Shown: positions 49,101 to 62,145, counted from the stretch's first letter. The stretch is DNA of 64,000 nucleotides from Boswellia sacra (GCA_013180625.2 SNVD02013892.1:1-64000); one strand, 5' to 3'. Numbers and translations are program-made. Notes: generated by a model not told the origin, from the sequence alone.

Positions 49101-52100
49101 ATTACAAGGGACCACCCTCAAACGTAGCACAGCCTATCATCCTCAAACCGATGGCCAATCAGAGGTAGTCAATCGTTGTTTAGAGACTTACTTAAGGTGT
49201 TTTATTGCTGGTAAGCCAAAACAGTGGATGAAATGGTTACCATGGGCAGAATTCTGGTATAATACTTCTTTCCACACCTCCACTAAATCTACTCCATTCA
49301 AGATACTCTATGGTCGTAATCCTCCTCCCTTGATCCGCTATGGTCATAACCCCACAGCTGTATCTACAGTTGAGCAACTACTAGAGGAGAGGGATGCTAT
49401 ATTAGATGAGTTAAAACAAAATTTGTAGGCAGCTCAAGAAAGAATGAAGACTGTTGCAGATGGCAAACGCAGAGAAGTTCATTTCTAGGTGGGAGATTTG
49501 GTATTCTTGAAATTGCAGCCTTACAAATAGCAATCTTTAGCTAAACACAGGAATGAGAAGCTCAGCCCAAGGTATTTTGGACCCTATGTAGTGGAAGCAA
49601 AAGTGGGACAAGTTGCTTACAAACTGACACTGCCAAAAGGATCTTTAATCCACCCAGTTTTCCATGTCTCTCAACTCAAACATGCAGTGGGTGCTGCCCC
49701 TGTTTCACCTACTATTCCTTCTCAACTTAAACCTACAATGGAGCTTGTATTGGAACCTGAAAGTGTTTTACATGTGCGCAATAATTAGGGAGGAGATGGG
49801 GGCTGTATAGAGGTACTGATTAAATGGAAAGGGTTACCGGATTTTGAAGCAACTTGGGAAAAAGTGGAGCTGATTAAAGAAAAGTTTCCTGAATTCCACC
49901 TTGAGAACAAGGTGTCTTCTTGGGCAGGGGGTAATGATAAACCTCCAATCAAGTTCACCTATACTAGACGCCACCAAAATAAGGAGTGAGGGGCAGAGAT
50001 GTAAATTCAACAGATTTGAGGGAGATTCTTTTTTTATATTTCTTTTATTTTCTTCTGTTATTGCTATGCTGTTTTTGGGTGCTGTGAGAGTTAGTTATTT
50101 TGTTGCCTAGGGAAATGTGAAGTTGGTTACAGAATATAAGAAGTAGGGAGGGGAGAGAGGGGACTGACTAGTGAGTAATTTGTTGATAACTGTTTCTTTT
50201 GGGAGAGCTGGCAGGACTCTCGAATCTCCTGCCAAACACTCCGTTATACTCCAATTTCATCTTTCATTTGCTTGTCTATTGTCTCTAATCCAATTCAGTT
50301 CTTAAAAAACTTGGCTAAATCTACTGTGAAATGTGTGTGAGAGAAGCCAGAACTTATCAGCCCAATATATAATTATTGTTTTTTTTTTTTTTTTGTAGCC
50401 TTCTCTTTTTTGAAAAACTCATAATTTCTAATTTAGAAATTTTCAAGATGAAATTTGTAGGGATTGATGGGGTTGGACTTGGACTTATAACGCAACATCA
50501 AGGACTTGGACGGTAAGTATACATCACTATCACGAATGTAGTACTTGTGAATTTAGAGTGAAGGTGTGATTCGGATATAATTATTATATCTTTAAAAAAT
50601 TAACATAAACAGTCGTCAAAATAGTTATTCAGCTAGGACATTTTGGAAATACATTTTCAAATTAGTCTTGAAAATAATCCAAAATTGAAACTATAAAACT
50701 TGATCATTATTAGTGGTATTATAGTTTCTGAGAATTGGTTTCCATATTGTGAACCAACTAAACATCTTTTAATCTGAAGAACTAGTAAGAAACATTTTCA
50801 TTAAATAATGTCATTTCTACTCTACCATGACTAATTATAAATTTTTATTCCCTCCTTTTTGGATTTTCCACCGATGAAGGATTTTTGACATATGGTGCTT
50901 GCATATTCCAGTTAAGGATCGAACATCATTTACGGGTATTTTTTTTTCTCAGTTGTGCTTTTTTTATTTTATTTTAATAACTGACAAAAATCTTGTGTAA
51001 TGGGCATGCTATTGCTACATGATAGGATTTCAGTTTACTCTTTTCTTGTCTGATCTTTTTCTCACCTCAATTTGTCACTATACAGGTCTAGTGAAGCTAG
51101 TTGAATCAACTGTTAGGTCACAGAATTATCGTTTGCCAAATAGACCAATATATCTCGTTGGAGAGTCGCTTGGAGCGTGTATTGCACTAGCTGTTGCAGC
51201 CAATAATCCTGATATCGACCTTGTACTAATTCTGGCTAACCCAGGTGAGAAGTAGCTTGTACGTTAATGGGCGTTTTGATATTGTTAGTCTCATTAATCA
51301 GTCGATGTCATAAGAAGCCTAATAAATGGATGATAGTAAAACTCAAGGTGGTAAAGGTTGTTTTGTTGTGACCTTAGTTGATGAATGTCAAGTATCTATT
51401 TTCTGTAGTCAAGCTTTGATCACCTATTATTTGGTGTTTCAGTTGATGAGGTCAGGATTCAGATATTTGTGTTTTGTCTCAAATGGAATATTGATTACTA
51501 GTTCTGGATTATAGGATTCGTTTAAGATTTGTTCTAGTTATTTGAGTTCTGCAGGTATTACAGATCTTTCAGTTTACTGGGGCAAGGTTTGAAAGCTCAC
51601 GGTCATCTTGCTTTCTCCTTTAATTGTAGTGAAATCTTTTGCCATTTTAGATGTAGGGTTTCAGCCTGATCATGTACATAAGTTGTGTATTTTTATGGTT
51701 GTTACTATTATATTGTTCATCCAACATGAATTTGAATCATGAATAATCATGAAATTACTAATTGGTCGTTTATTTTATTTTTGGCGGTTAGATCTAATTG
51801 TCTCTAGTTTATCAAGTGATTACATACTTTCAGAAAGAAAATTTATACAAGGGCCTGTCACACATGAGCAGTGACCTTTTGGAGAACTGAATTGAGCTCT
51901 AAATAGAGCTCTCCTTTGATAATGTTAAAAAAAAAAAAATAGTAAAGTTTCAAACCTCTAACCCACATAATCTAGTTTTTTTGGTAGATGAAAATTACAA
52001 TTGCTGAATCCCTTTTCTTAATTGCATAGTATCTAATTGATTTTCATTTTTCAGCTACATCTCTTAGCAAGTCACAGTTGCAACCTCTAAAATCCCTTTT

Positions 52101-55100
52101 GGAGCTCATACCAGATCAAGTTGCTCTTAGCCTTCCAGACATGCTGAGGTTAATACGAGGTTTGCTTGTCTGTTCAAGTGTCTGTTTATGGCTTTGGTGT
52201 AATTTTAGCTTTATACCGTTTTCTCTTATGAGGTAAATTGGTAACTACTGTTTAAAGGGAAATATTACGTCCTGAAAATATAGAAGTGGGTCAGGTTAAG
52301 GCAAGCTGCGAATGTGATGGGCGCCTGAAACAGTTCTCATTTTTGTACTAAGAATGCTATAGTGAGCAATAATGTCAAAATCACATAAATTTATTTCATA
52401 TTTTGTACTCTTGTAATTTAATGTATGAATTGATACCAGTGATTACATTATTTGCATTTAGGTGAGCCTTTGAGGATGGCTATGGATAATCTGGTGAAGG
52501 GACTTCCTTTGCAGCCAACAGTTGGACAGCTGCCACAAAATCTTGTGACAGTGTCATCTTACCTCTCTGTGAGACCTTAACCCAGAAAGAGATAAAACAT
52601 GTTACCATAGGCATTAAAAAGTTAGTAACATATTATCTATAAGACTTTGGGAAACAAACTTTTGCTTATATGTTGAGGACTTCTTTAAGCATTTTTTATG
52701 TGCCTAGAGTCTATATGCCACACTGCAGTTTATAGTTCCATGATTCAATGTTTAGTGAAAATGATTATATTATATTTTATTGAATAGAGAAGAAAGTTAA
52801 AGAGCATGTTGGAAATCTGTTGGAATTCTTGGATAGATGATTTTCTTCTGTTGACTGTTTACGGTTTCATGTAAACATTATCATATTTTCTCATCTTATG
52901 CCGTCAGTTTCATGGAAAAAAAAAAATTGATGACTTAAGTTGCAGGTGATTGCTGATATCTTACCTAAAGAAACGCTTCTGTGGAAGATAGAAATGCTTA
53001 AATCAGCTTCTGCATATGCTAATTCACGCCTGCATGCCATAAAAGCTCAAACGCTGATACTTTCCGGGTACATAATCTTTTTGCATGGTCTTTTCAGTTT
53101 CAGTAGATAACAGATCCTATCTTAGGTAACATAATTGGCCCACAGTGAAATTAACATTTTCTAAAAAGTTGGTGAATCAACTTCCTAGCATACACACCCC
53201 TGAAAGAGGAAAGTAATAGTAGAGTCCAATGCTAATTTTAGAACTATACCCCTTCAAGCTGTTATATTCGTCATAATTGGTGTTCTTGAGTCTTTTTGAT
53301 AACATGGTGTTTCTTTTCTTATTGGAGTTACTGGCATGTTTGATTTAGTAGACGTGACACAGAATTTCAATGCACAAGCAATAAGAAACAAATAATTAAG
53401 CCTGGAAACACTTAACTTAGCAAATATTAAAATGAGAGAAACATACAAGGTTCTAGCAAAATGGCATCTCCTGATTGCCTAGAGAAAATACTTCTCTCCT
53501 TGAATAGTTTGTTGATGGTAATCTATCTTTATGCCGTTACAACTTTCTTGAGAGCTTCTTCCTGAAATTCATATTGTACTAAAAACTCCTTCATTTTCAC
53601 TTGGACAAGAGGAGGATGAAATGAGGAAAAGCAATTTGTTATTTGAGTATTCTGAATTGCATGAGTAAAATAACAGGATGCAGAAGTGATGCAAATATAA
53701 GAGGTCTATATCTATTTTATAGAATAATTGCTCTGGAAATGAAAAGATTATATTTGAAATTGCTTCAGCCTTCCTAACTATTACATGGTATACCGTATGT
53801 TGAACGCAGTTTCTGATGATTGAGTTAGTGGAGGAAATTAATTTGTACAGAGGACTACCGCATAAAACCTTAGAGTCTTAAGGCCTTCTACAGAACATTA
53901 TTTCATGCGGTAGACAAAATTCAATTGGTCAACTTGTTACATTGAACCTCTTGAAGAAGTTCAATGGATTTCACATTTCTAGTATTATCATCGAATCAAT
54001 TTTTTTTTTGCATAATTTCTGATTCTTGCGTGTGTTGAAATCAAGAAGTTCAATGGATTTCACATTTCTAGTATTATCATTGAATCAATTTTTTCTGCAT
54101 AATTTGTGATTCTTCAGTGTGTTGAAATCACTGCTTGTCTTCTTGGCAGTGGAAGGGATCAGTTTTTACCTTGTCAGGAGGAAGGTGAGAGACTTCGTCA
54201 TGCACTATCACAATGTCAGAGTCGTAGATTCAACAACAGTGGTCATTTTCTCTTCTTGGTAGAATTCCATCTCTCTCTCTCTCTCGCTCTCTCTTTCTCA
54301 GCCTGTGGGTATGCCCATGCATGTCTTCCCATGAGAGTGTTCAGAGAAGCTATAATCTGATATTATAAAATTATTTCCCTGTTCTCTCATCACTCATCTC
54401 AAGTTTGATGACCTAGCATGTCTGCGTGAAGAGCTCAAGGGATATAATAAAAAATGTAGATCAACTACCTTGCCTTGTTAAATAGTTATGTTGGATCAGC
54501 TTGAAGAAGAAAGAAAAATACTGGCAGTTATTGATAGTTTATGATGCTATCCCTGTAATATGAAACATATAGGGTTCATGCCCTTGCTCAAAGGGGAAAA
54601 ATCTCAATTCTTATCTTAGGAGAATGCGAATTTTCAACATGGTAAATTTGTAACTTCTTGTTAGGGGAGGGGTTACATGTTTATTATATCAATTTCCCTC
54701 AGAAAAGCTGCATTTCACATTTTTTTTAATGCATATAGTAGCTTTTCAACGTGTCAATGTGTGGCAGGAAGATGGTGTTAGTTTGGTAACTATCATTAAA
54801 GGTGCTAGTTTCTATCGCCGTGGAAAGTATGTTGATTTCATTTCAGATTTCATTCCACCAAGCCCTTCTGAATTCAAAAAGATATATGAAGCAAACAGGT
54901 AATTATCAGTTTGCTAGAAAGCTTGCACTGGCCAACTTTATTCTGCCATAACAACATAAAAGAATTCTAGATACTTTACCAGTCTACAATTATACATCAT
55001 CATAAATTTCAATAGAATTAAAAATAATACTCTTTCATTTAAATTGGTTTTAATTTGCTTTTTGGTGAAATTAAATTTGTTTGCTAAATGTAGTTAGCTT

Positions 55101-57704
55101 TCATTGTATTGGAATCTGGAAAATATGTTCTGTATCCTGTTATTTGCTGTGTTAATTACATATTTTCAGGGCAAAAATGCTTCAACTAAAGCTTGATAGT
55201 TTTCTTAGCCATCTCATTAACTTGTAATTAATTTTTGAATTTTATCATCTAACAACCATGAAATTTTAGATGGCTATATGTTGCTACTGCACCTGTAACA
55301 CTTTCAACCTTAGAGAACGGGTCGGTTGTGAGAGGCCTTGCAGGAATTCCTTCTGAGGGGCCAGTCTTACTCGTTGGCTATCACATGTTGCTAGGCCTTG
55401 AATTAGCTCCCCTTATCTCCCAATTTATGATTGAAAGAAATATTCTTCTGCGAGGAATAGCACATCCCTTAATGTTCAAGAAATTGAAAGATGGAAAGTT
55501 ACCTGAGTTGTCAGCATTCGACTCAGTTAGAATAATGGGTGCTGTTCCTGTCTCAGCAACCAATTTTTACAAACTTTTGTCTTCAAAATCTCATGTCCTA
55601 CTCTATCCTGGTGGCATGCGCGAGGCTCTTCATAGGAAGGTAGCTTCTCTTCATTGTTAAATTGTTGCCTTGATCTGCACATTTGACTCGATATTTCATT
55701 ATGTTCAAGATTGTGCAAGTTTGCTTTAGTATCAAACTTGCACTTTCCAGTTTCCTGCTTGCATTGCTAAATCTGAAAATTCTGAAAGATGAGGAGAGAT
55801 TCAATTGGTGGTTAAGCCTGTTATCTTTTTCAAATAATGGAAAATCTTCTAAAAAAGATAACTTTTGTTATATGATTCGTCCTGACCCCTCCAATAATTT
55901 GACTTTTCTTTCATTTGTCAAATTTGATATTGTGAGGGAAATTTTTTATATCTATGATGGCTAACTAACTCTATGTGCTTGTCTTACACTTCCTTATGTG
56001 TGATATTTGTAAAAGCATATGAACATTTTGTTTAACAAATTTTGGGTGTTTCTACTGACGCAACAAATGCTAGTTATTGATTTTTCCTGTTTAATGCTTT
56101 GTATACTTCTTTTCCTCAAATGAAAACACTTGATTTCTTCTTAAATTTCAAGTTGTTACTACATTTTTCGTGTACTTAACTCCTCATACTTTCCAGGGAG
56201 AAGAATACAAGTTGTTCTGGCCAAAACAGTCAGAATTTGTCAGGATGGCTGCTAGATTTGGGGCCACTATCATACCTTTTGGTGTTGTTGGTGAAGATGA
56301 TATTGGTCAAGTAAGCCTGGGAACCAAGTTTCTTTCTCTGATTGTGTAACAATTCTTTATTTCTATCAGATATATAATAAACCTGTCTTCATGGAAGTTT
56401 ATTGCATGATTTTATTTGATTGATATATATTGAAATAGCACTAACTAAACTTATCATGCTTTGGTCCTTCCTGCTTAGCTTATTGTTATCTGTTTACATT
56501 TGAATTTTGAGTTTGTCTTATGTGGAGGGACCATGGGCAAAATTAAAACGGAAGGAAGAAAATTTGGGATAAAGTCTTATGTGACTGAGAATTATATATT
56601 TCAGTGTCTATCACATACAGACATATATTTCTTTCTTCTTGTAAATGGAGGGCAATACTATCAGAAGTGTCCTAACTGGTACCAGCAAAAGTGGGACTTG
56701 GATACTGTCTTAAAAATTTGATGTCTGTTATTTCAGGGTATTACGACATATATTCTGGATAAATTTGAAGTTTTATTGACTTCAAGCATGTTGCATGTAT
56801 TTAATCTTGAAGAATTTTGTATGCCCACTTACCTTCATCTTGTTTCTCTGACACTAGTTTTGAGTAGATCTCATTATCTAATGAATAATTAATTTCCTAT
56901 TCATTGTTGTCAGGTAGTTTTTGATTATGATGACCTGATGAAGATCCCTTATTTTAGGACTGAAATAAATGAACTAACAAGTGAGGTTGTACAATTGAGG
57001 TAATCTGACTTTTTTCTTACTCTGATTATGTTTTTCCTTGTCTTTGCTTGTTTTCTCAATATCTATGCTTTTTCTGCATGCCTCTTTTTGAACTACTTGT
57101 GATAACAGGATTGATGCGAGTGGTGAGGTAGCGAACCAAGATATTCATCTTCCAATAATTCTACCTAAAGTTCCAGGCCGATTTTATTATTACTTTGGAA
57201 AACCAATTGAAACAGAAGGTATGGTCATTGGGTGGCTCTTATTTGCTAATCTCTCAGGTTACTTATTTGACAACTACCTAGTTATGCTAAGCCAACATCT
57301 ATTAATTTAATTATGTCACATATTATTCTTTTAAGATGAAAGAGTAATTCAGTATAGAAGATGACGCATCTGACAGGAATACAATTTTGAACAATTATGA
57401 GCTATTCAATTCACTTCTGGTGGCTAAAGCACAACCAGGGTTCAAAATGAATTATGACAATAGTCTTTTGCTTGGCAAGTTGATTGACTTAAATTATTAT
57501 TGTTGTTCTGAAGGAAGAAAACACGAATTAAGGGACAGGGAGAAATGTCATGACTTGTATTTAGAAGTGCAGTCTGAGGTTGAGAAATGCATAAATTATT
57601 TGAAGGAGAAGAGAGAAAATGATCCTTATAGGAATTTATTGCCTCGACTTATTTACCAGGCCACACATGGTTTTACATCAGAAGTTCCAACCTTTGAGCC
57701 TTGA
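43135..57704 (+). CDS. PES: Phytyl ester synthase / diacylglycerol acyltransferase-like protein, copy 2
   Basis: Exons 43135-43570, 50461-50512, 50880-50935, 51086-51244, 52055-52159, 52462-52568, 52946-53067, 54150-54258, 54768-54898, 55270-55639, 56197-56310, 56914-56999, 57109-57218, 57514-57704: 715 aa, no stops. Twelve of the fourteen exons equal copy 1 in length to the base; only exon 1 (+171) and exon 5 (-3) differ, so this is a tandem duplicate. Hydrolase triad positions Ser209, Asp349, His378; acyltransferase GYHMLLGLE (His464) and [11 protein letters not shown] from about 539. The long basic, Ala/Ser/Thr/Arg-rich N-terminus fits a plastid transit peptide. Intron 1 (43571-50460, 6.9 kb) carries a Mutator-like element with a chromovirus at its edge. 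Expected plastoglobule enzyme as for copy 1. Confidence 0.89.
44334..45423. mobile_element. Non-autonomous Mutator-like element in intron 1 of copy 2
   Basis: About 135-bp terminal inverted repeats (44334-44470 and 45289-45423) open GGGTTAATCACACAGAC and GGGCTAATCACACAGAC. The 10-bp duplication AATATATAAT flanks it at 44324-44333 and, beyond the chromovirus, at 50364-50373. Long TIRs and a 9-10 bp duplication fit the Mutator superfamily. The 820-bp interior encodes no transposase; it has a GC-rich block (44580-44760) unlike the surrounding AT-rich DNA and a 102-aa ORF (44623-44931) I do not recognise, so captured gene sequence (Pack-MULE) is possible. Confidence 0.82.
45455..49988 (+). pseudogene. 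gag-pol of element B, degraded
   Basis: gag ([41 protein letters not shown]) from 45455; the frame is lost near 46060. A zinc knuckle at 46434-46475 has serine where histidine is expected. Protease ([11 protein letters not shown], catalytic Ser of DSG replaced), RT ([18 protein letters not shown] at 47690), RNase H ([11 protein letters not shown]; the catalytic Asp of TDAS is Asn), integrase ([36 protein letters not shown]) and chromodomain ([16 protein letters not shown] at about 49815). Stops at about 47017, 47671, 48008, 48353, 48733, 49426, 49487 and 49528. Confidence 0.86.
46203..46319 (+). repeat. Imperfect tandem duplication of about 60 bp in gag of element B
   Basis: Two units starting TTTCCAGTGACAG (46203 and 46261), each with CGCAGAACACTTGA and GAAGAACCTGGG. 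Absent from the corresponding part of element A. Confidence 0.75.
49935..50359 (+). repeat. 3' LTR of element B
   Basis: 425 bp from TGATAAACCTCC to GAACTTATCA, overlapping the last codons of pol, as in element A. Confidence 0.87.
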
Positions 57705-59314
57705 ATTTTCTCTGCTGTTCAAAAGTCAACTTCCATCTGCATTCTCAGAGTTCTCGGGAACATTCTCTGTGATGCGGGTGGCATCATTTCATGGTGGAAA
57801 ATTCCAGAGTAATGTCCCAATGTTTCTCTCTCTGAAATAGTGAAAAGTTCAGGAATTCTGATTCTTGCTTCGTAGATTTTGTTCTAAGAAAACAAAAAGG
57901 CATTTGAGTATAGATTTGATAATATTTGATAGATTATGTCGTAGTCAATCAAGCTCTCTGTCGGAGAAGTTGAGATTATAGAAGTTCTCTTCAGATACTC
58001 TGAGATCTCTGTAGATTTGTATAAGACTACTATTTGGTTATATGTGTCATTTGAAATAAACTATAACGTGCTGGCATATTAGCAGCAAGCAACAAAATGG
58101 GTTGAAATTTGAGGGAAGTTGTACTCTTACACAGCTTCTCAAATATGCCTGTAAAAACTCATTTGGGGATTATGAAATGCTGACCCATCTCATAATAAAG
58201 CTCTTTGAGTGGACAAGATTTGTAATGGTTTTTTATACTTGAAGATTATCAAAATCTACACAGAGCAATGCTGGCATCTTGTTGATGAGATCTTTAGGGC
58301 GTTCCCTCTATCTCAGAGTAAAATTTTCCTGCATTTTTGGTGAGTGAAAATCTAAAGGTGTATTTATAAATTTTGTGTTTTTGATTCGTAAACGTTTTGA
58401 TATTTAGATAAGGATACGTGGTTGGTATTAAATTTTGAAAATAATATCTAAATGTATTTAAAATACTATGTGATTGGTATTGAATTTTAAGTTTGACATC
58501 TGAATTTGAAATACATTAAAAAAAAAATTGTATAAAACAGAACAACGGTTAACTTATTACTGCTGAAGAGATTGAAGAGATTTGGAGAACTCCAAGGATT
58601 TTAATGCACATCTTTTAAAGGATGACAAACCAAACAACGTCGACGAGTTTTCGGGAGAAGAAGCTGAGACTAAAGCCAAACTTACCGCCGAAAAACTGGA
58701 AGAGATACGATGAGAGCAGGCTGCAGGCGGTGGTCCGCCTTGATGATTCCTTCCTTCACAATGCGGGTCACAGACTCTTGATTCTACGCTCCCCTATTTA
58801 TTTATTATCGCCCTTCAATTTCTGCTATAATATAATACAAGAACTACAGCGATATATTAAGGTATTTGACATAGATATAGACGATGGCTTGATAGGCAAA
58901 AGGCCATACAGGAAGAATATATTATAACAAAGAGTTAAACTAAAACGAGGTCATTACACTATTTAATGCAACGTTTATATATAATAATTTCAAATATAAT
59001 GTTGCTGCAAGCCTAATTTTATTTATGTTGCTGATATATATCCCGTTACTACTAATCCGAGTATAAATCAGATTTACTAATTTAATTTGAATTTGGAAAT
59101 ATAACTACAATTAAATTGCGAGTTCAAATATATTTTGTTTTGGTAAACTTTTATATATATATGAGCACAGATGAGGAACATGTTAAAATACACCCAACAG
59201 GTACACAAAGCATTTGGGGAAAATTAAACTTTCAATTAACATGATCTGATACATCAAATATATATTGCATTAATTAATTCCATATTTAACCTGGATTACG
59301 AGCTCCTCCATTTT
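57705..59314. other. Convergent intergenic region, one unassigned ORF
   Basis: Contains the 3' UTRs of PES-like copy 2 and the F-box gene. A 101-codon ORF (58622-58927, +) is the only sizeable one; its first third is basic and its rest is hydrophobic, and I do not recognise it. AT-rich on both sides. Confidence 0.55.
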
Positions 59315-60475
59315 TCATGCAATTTCGAAGGGGTTGGTGAAGGGTGAAACCAGACTTCCCACATAACCAATCGTAGAAAACCATCTTGGAGCACCAGGGA
59401 TACTGATCTCACAACCAAATTCATTTTCAGGATCATACAAAACCAACTCTCCCTGGCCCTTCTCCATCAGAAATTCGCCTCTCTTCACGACAGACACGGG
59501 CTTCAAGAACACGTAGCCCCTGAACTCCATCTCTATCACATCCGGTACGATCACAAACAGCTTCGCCCACGACTCCTTCACCCCGAACTCCTTCATTGCC
59601 CAGATCTCCACCCGTGCAGCTCTCCACATATGATACAACGCAAAGCACCCATTTGTGACGCCCACCTCAATCTGACACTGAGCCCCATCAGGATCTATAA
59701 CCTCAGGACGTGGAATCTCCTTGAACTCTTCGTTGTTCATGTCAAAATATATCACCAGCACACTCATCCCTCGTCCAAGCCCTCGAGATGCTTTCCATAT
59801 GAAGAATTCATTATTGAACACTATAGCAGCTCGAGAGCTGATATGGAATGGGATTGCTCCAATTTTCTTCCACTTTTCTGTGCTAAAAGAGTAAACCCTA
59901 GCTTCACTTTCATAAGAGTCAATGTTCTGGAAAGGTTTATCATAAAGGTAAACGCACCTTATCACCTTGTAATCCTTCTCTGCATCATGATAACCGAACC
60001 CGATTGCGGTGAAACATGTACTTTCAATGGCGGGAACGTCAGACTCTGGGGTTGGAAGCTTCTTGTACACTGCAGTAGACGGATTGTAAAGATATATATC
60101 TTCATTGCATCGTTGATCGGATATGCAAAGAAGGCCATGGCAGGAGCCTGATACTTCGACTTTATCGAGAGAAAAGGCAAAAGGCACTTTTAGTTTGCGA
60201 GCATTGCTCCATGCTTCATCGTCCACTGCGTAAAGCCTGAAATCTAGCTTCAGGACAAGGTTTGGATCGTTTTTCATTGCCCTCTGAAGCTGCTTCTTGA
60301 CGAAGTTTGGAGTATGAAGCAATGTATACATAGTTTTGGACACACACTTGAATCGACAAAGGGACTTGACAGGAAGTCTAGCAAAGATGTCAGTGACAAC
60401 ATCGCTCGGTAAGTTTGCTGGGACACCTTGGAAACTCGAAATATCGATAATTATAGGATCAGGGCGGCTCTCCAT
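59315..60475 (-). CDS. F-box protein with F-box-associated domain
   Basis: Single exon, 386 aa from the ATG at 60473-60475. F-box proteins of this type bring targets to an SCF (SKP1-CUL1) ubiquitin ligase. Seen: an N-terminal F-box at about residues 20-60 (LPSDVVTDIFARLPVKSLCRFKCVSKTM), then the F-box-associated/beta-propeller-like region with GSCHGLLCI, LYNPSTAVYKKLP, GFGYHDAEKDYKVIR, ARVYSFSTEKWKKIG and the closing LYDPE. The frame stays open 36 codons further upstream, but that stretch contains the TATA box and would encode a signal-peptide-like segment unknown in this family, so the internal ATG is preferred. Close in form to CPR1/CPR30-like proteins; the target is unknown. Confidence 0.87.
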   Translation of the reverse strand: MESRPDPIIIDISSFQGVPANLPSDVVTDIFARLPVKSLCRFKCVSKTMYTLLHTPNFVKKQLQRAMKNDPNLVLKLDFRLYAVDDEAWSNARKLKVPFAFSLDKVEVSGSCHGLLCISDQRCNEDIYLYNPSTAVYKKLPTPESDVPAIESTCFTAIGFGYHDAEKDYKVIRCVYLYDKPFQNIDSYESEARVYSFSTEKWKKIGAIPFHISSRAAIVFNNEFFIWKASRGLGRGMSVLVIYFDMNNEEFKEIPRPEVIDPDGAQCQIEVGVTNGCFALYHMWRAARVEIWAMKEFGVKESWAKLFVIVPDVIEMEFRGYVFLKPVSVVKRGEFLMEKGQGELVLYDPENEFGCEISIPGAPRWFSTIGYVGSLVSPFTNPFEIA

Positions 60476-60542
60476 GTCGGCTACTTGAGTATTGCTTCTG
60501 ATTTGCTGGCTATGGCTTGTGATAATTGAGAAGATGAACAAG

Positions 60543-60551
60543 GTATATATA
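60543..60551 (-). promoter_or_regulatory. TATA box of the F-box gene
   Basis: Minus strand CCTATATATACC, 70 bp before the chosen ATG at 60475, implying transcription starts around 60515. Confidence 0.6.
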
Positions 60552-60800
60552 GGCAAGAAGCGAGAGAGCTGTTGGTTGTGCATTTGTGAGTAATTAAGCT
60601 TATATTACAGGTGGACTTAATTGGTGACTTAAATGTCTGGCCTGTCTTGTATTGAAAATTGAATGGAGGAAATCTAGGTAGATTTGATTATGGTGAATCC
60701 ATTATTTATTGTCATCAATAAAAGTTTAGATATTCATATGAGCACTCCCATTGGTCTGCCAATGTGAAAAACCACTTTGATGCATATAAGTTAAAGTGGG

Positions 60801-60909
<109 letters not shown>

Positions 60910-61049
60910 CTTACATAATCTGTCTTTTTCTTAATATTTTCTTAACTTAAGAGTTCTAGCTTGAGTTTGGAATTAGTTTTTTTATTATACATTATTAATG
61001 AGATTGTTTAGAAATTTTTTTAATTATTCAATTAAAATAAAATTTGAAA

Positions 61050-61800
61050 TAAAATCATAGTTCTTAAATCTTTTATACTTTTTTTGTCATTTTTTATTTT
61101 AATTCATATTTTTCGTATCTGAATCTCAATTATTCTTGATTTTCTAAAGTTATATCAATGTATATATGTTCACACGTCATAGTTTCAAATCTTTTGTCAA
61201 CTTTTTTTTTTCTTGTCACTTTCTCTTTAATTCATATTTCTCATATCGGATTCTGAATAATTCTTAATTGTCTATATTTATCAATATATGCTCTTCATAG
61301 TTATTAAATTTTTGTAAACTCTTTTTATTATCATTTTCCCTTTAATTCATAATTTCCATATCAGATTCTCAATAATTTTTGGTATTGTATATTTATCAAT
61401 TTATGTTCTTCACGGTTTTTAAATCTTTTATGAACTATTTTTCTTCTTGTTTTTCTCTTCAATTCATATTTTTCATATCAAGTTCGCACTAATTCTTTGT
61501 TTTCTATATTTATCAGAGATATTATGAATTCTTGGTTTTCTATGTTTTTCAGTCAACTTTCTTCATAGTTTTTAAATCTTTTATCCACTCTTTTTCTCTT
61601 CATTTTTTTCTTTAATTCATATTCTTCATATCAGATTCTCAACAATTTTTGGTATTCTATATTTATCAAAACATGTTCGTCATTGTTTTTAAATCTTTTA
61701 TGAACTATTTTTCTTGTTATTTTTCGCTTTAATTCAATTTTTCATATCAGGTTTCTCACTAATTCTTTGTTTTATATCTTTATCAAAGATATGATTAGTT
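61050..61800. repeat. Diverged minisatellite, about six units of 115-125 bp
   Basis: TTTAAATCTTTTATGAACT-like starts recur near 61063, 61183, 61303, 61417, 61570 and 61687, each followed by TTTAATTCATATTTTTCATATC, AGATTCTCAATAATT and TCTATATTTATCAA. The unit at 61417 is longer because of a partial internal duplication. No coding potential. Confidence 0.8.
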
Positions 61801-62145
61801 GTCCTATGATATTTTTTTAATTTTTTTCATAACTTAAGAATCCAACTACTGTACCTCAAAAATTGGTTTTCCTTTTTAACTTTTTATCTTGTCTCTTAAT
61901 GCACACTAATTATTGAAAATTTGTGCTTCATATACTCTAAAAATAACTTATGTCATTGTGTGGCTAATAAAATTAACATTTACATTTAATTACATGAAAA
62001 TATAATTGAAACACAAATTTTTATTTGAAATTGGTGAAAAAAAATAATTTGCAATATAGATATTTTTATTAATAAATCGTACAGGCCTTTAACTTTTTTT
62101 TTTTAAATACATTTTCATCTAACATCAGTCTGCTTAATTAATTAT

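Larger units (their letters stand above)
45425..50359 (+). mobile_element. Reina-like chromovirus (element B) with deleted 5' LTR
   Basis: Flanked by GCCCA at 45420-45424 and 50360-50364. Same family as element A by protein and layout but clearly a separate, diverged copy. Only the first 26 bp of the 5' LTR remain (45425-45450); the sequence then jumps to the gag start codon region, so most of the LTR and the primer site are gone. The shared CCT at the join suggests deletion through short homology. Sense to the host gene. Confidence 0.88.

Noticed and set aside
58622..58927. Relic of a third PES exon 1
   Set aside because: ACGTCGACGAG, AGAAGAAGCTGAGA and GGTGGTCCGCC words resemble exon 1 of copy 2 in order, but the matches are short and no later exon follows; not enough to call.
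59433..60180. Other-frame ORFs across the F-box gene (both strands)
   Set aside because: They are shadows of a clear F-box coding sequence and have no domain of their own.
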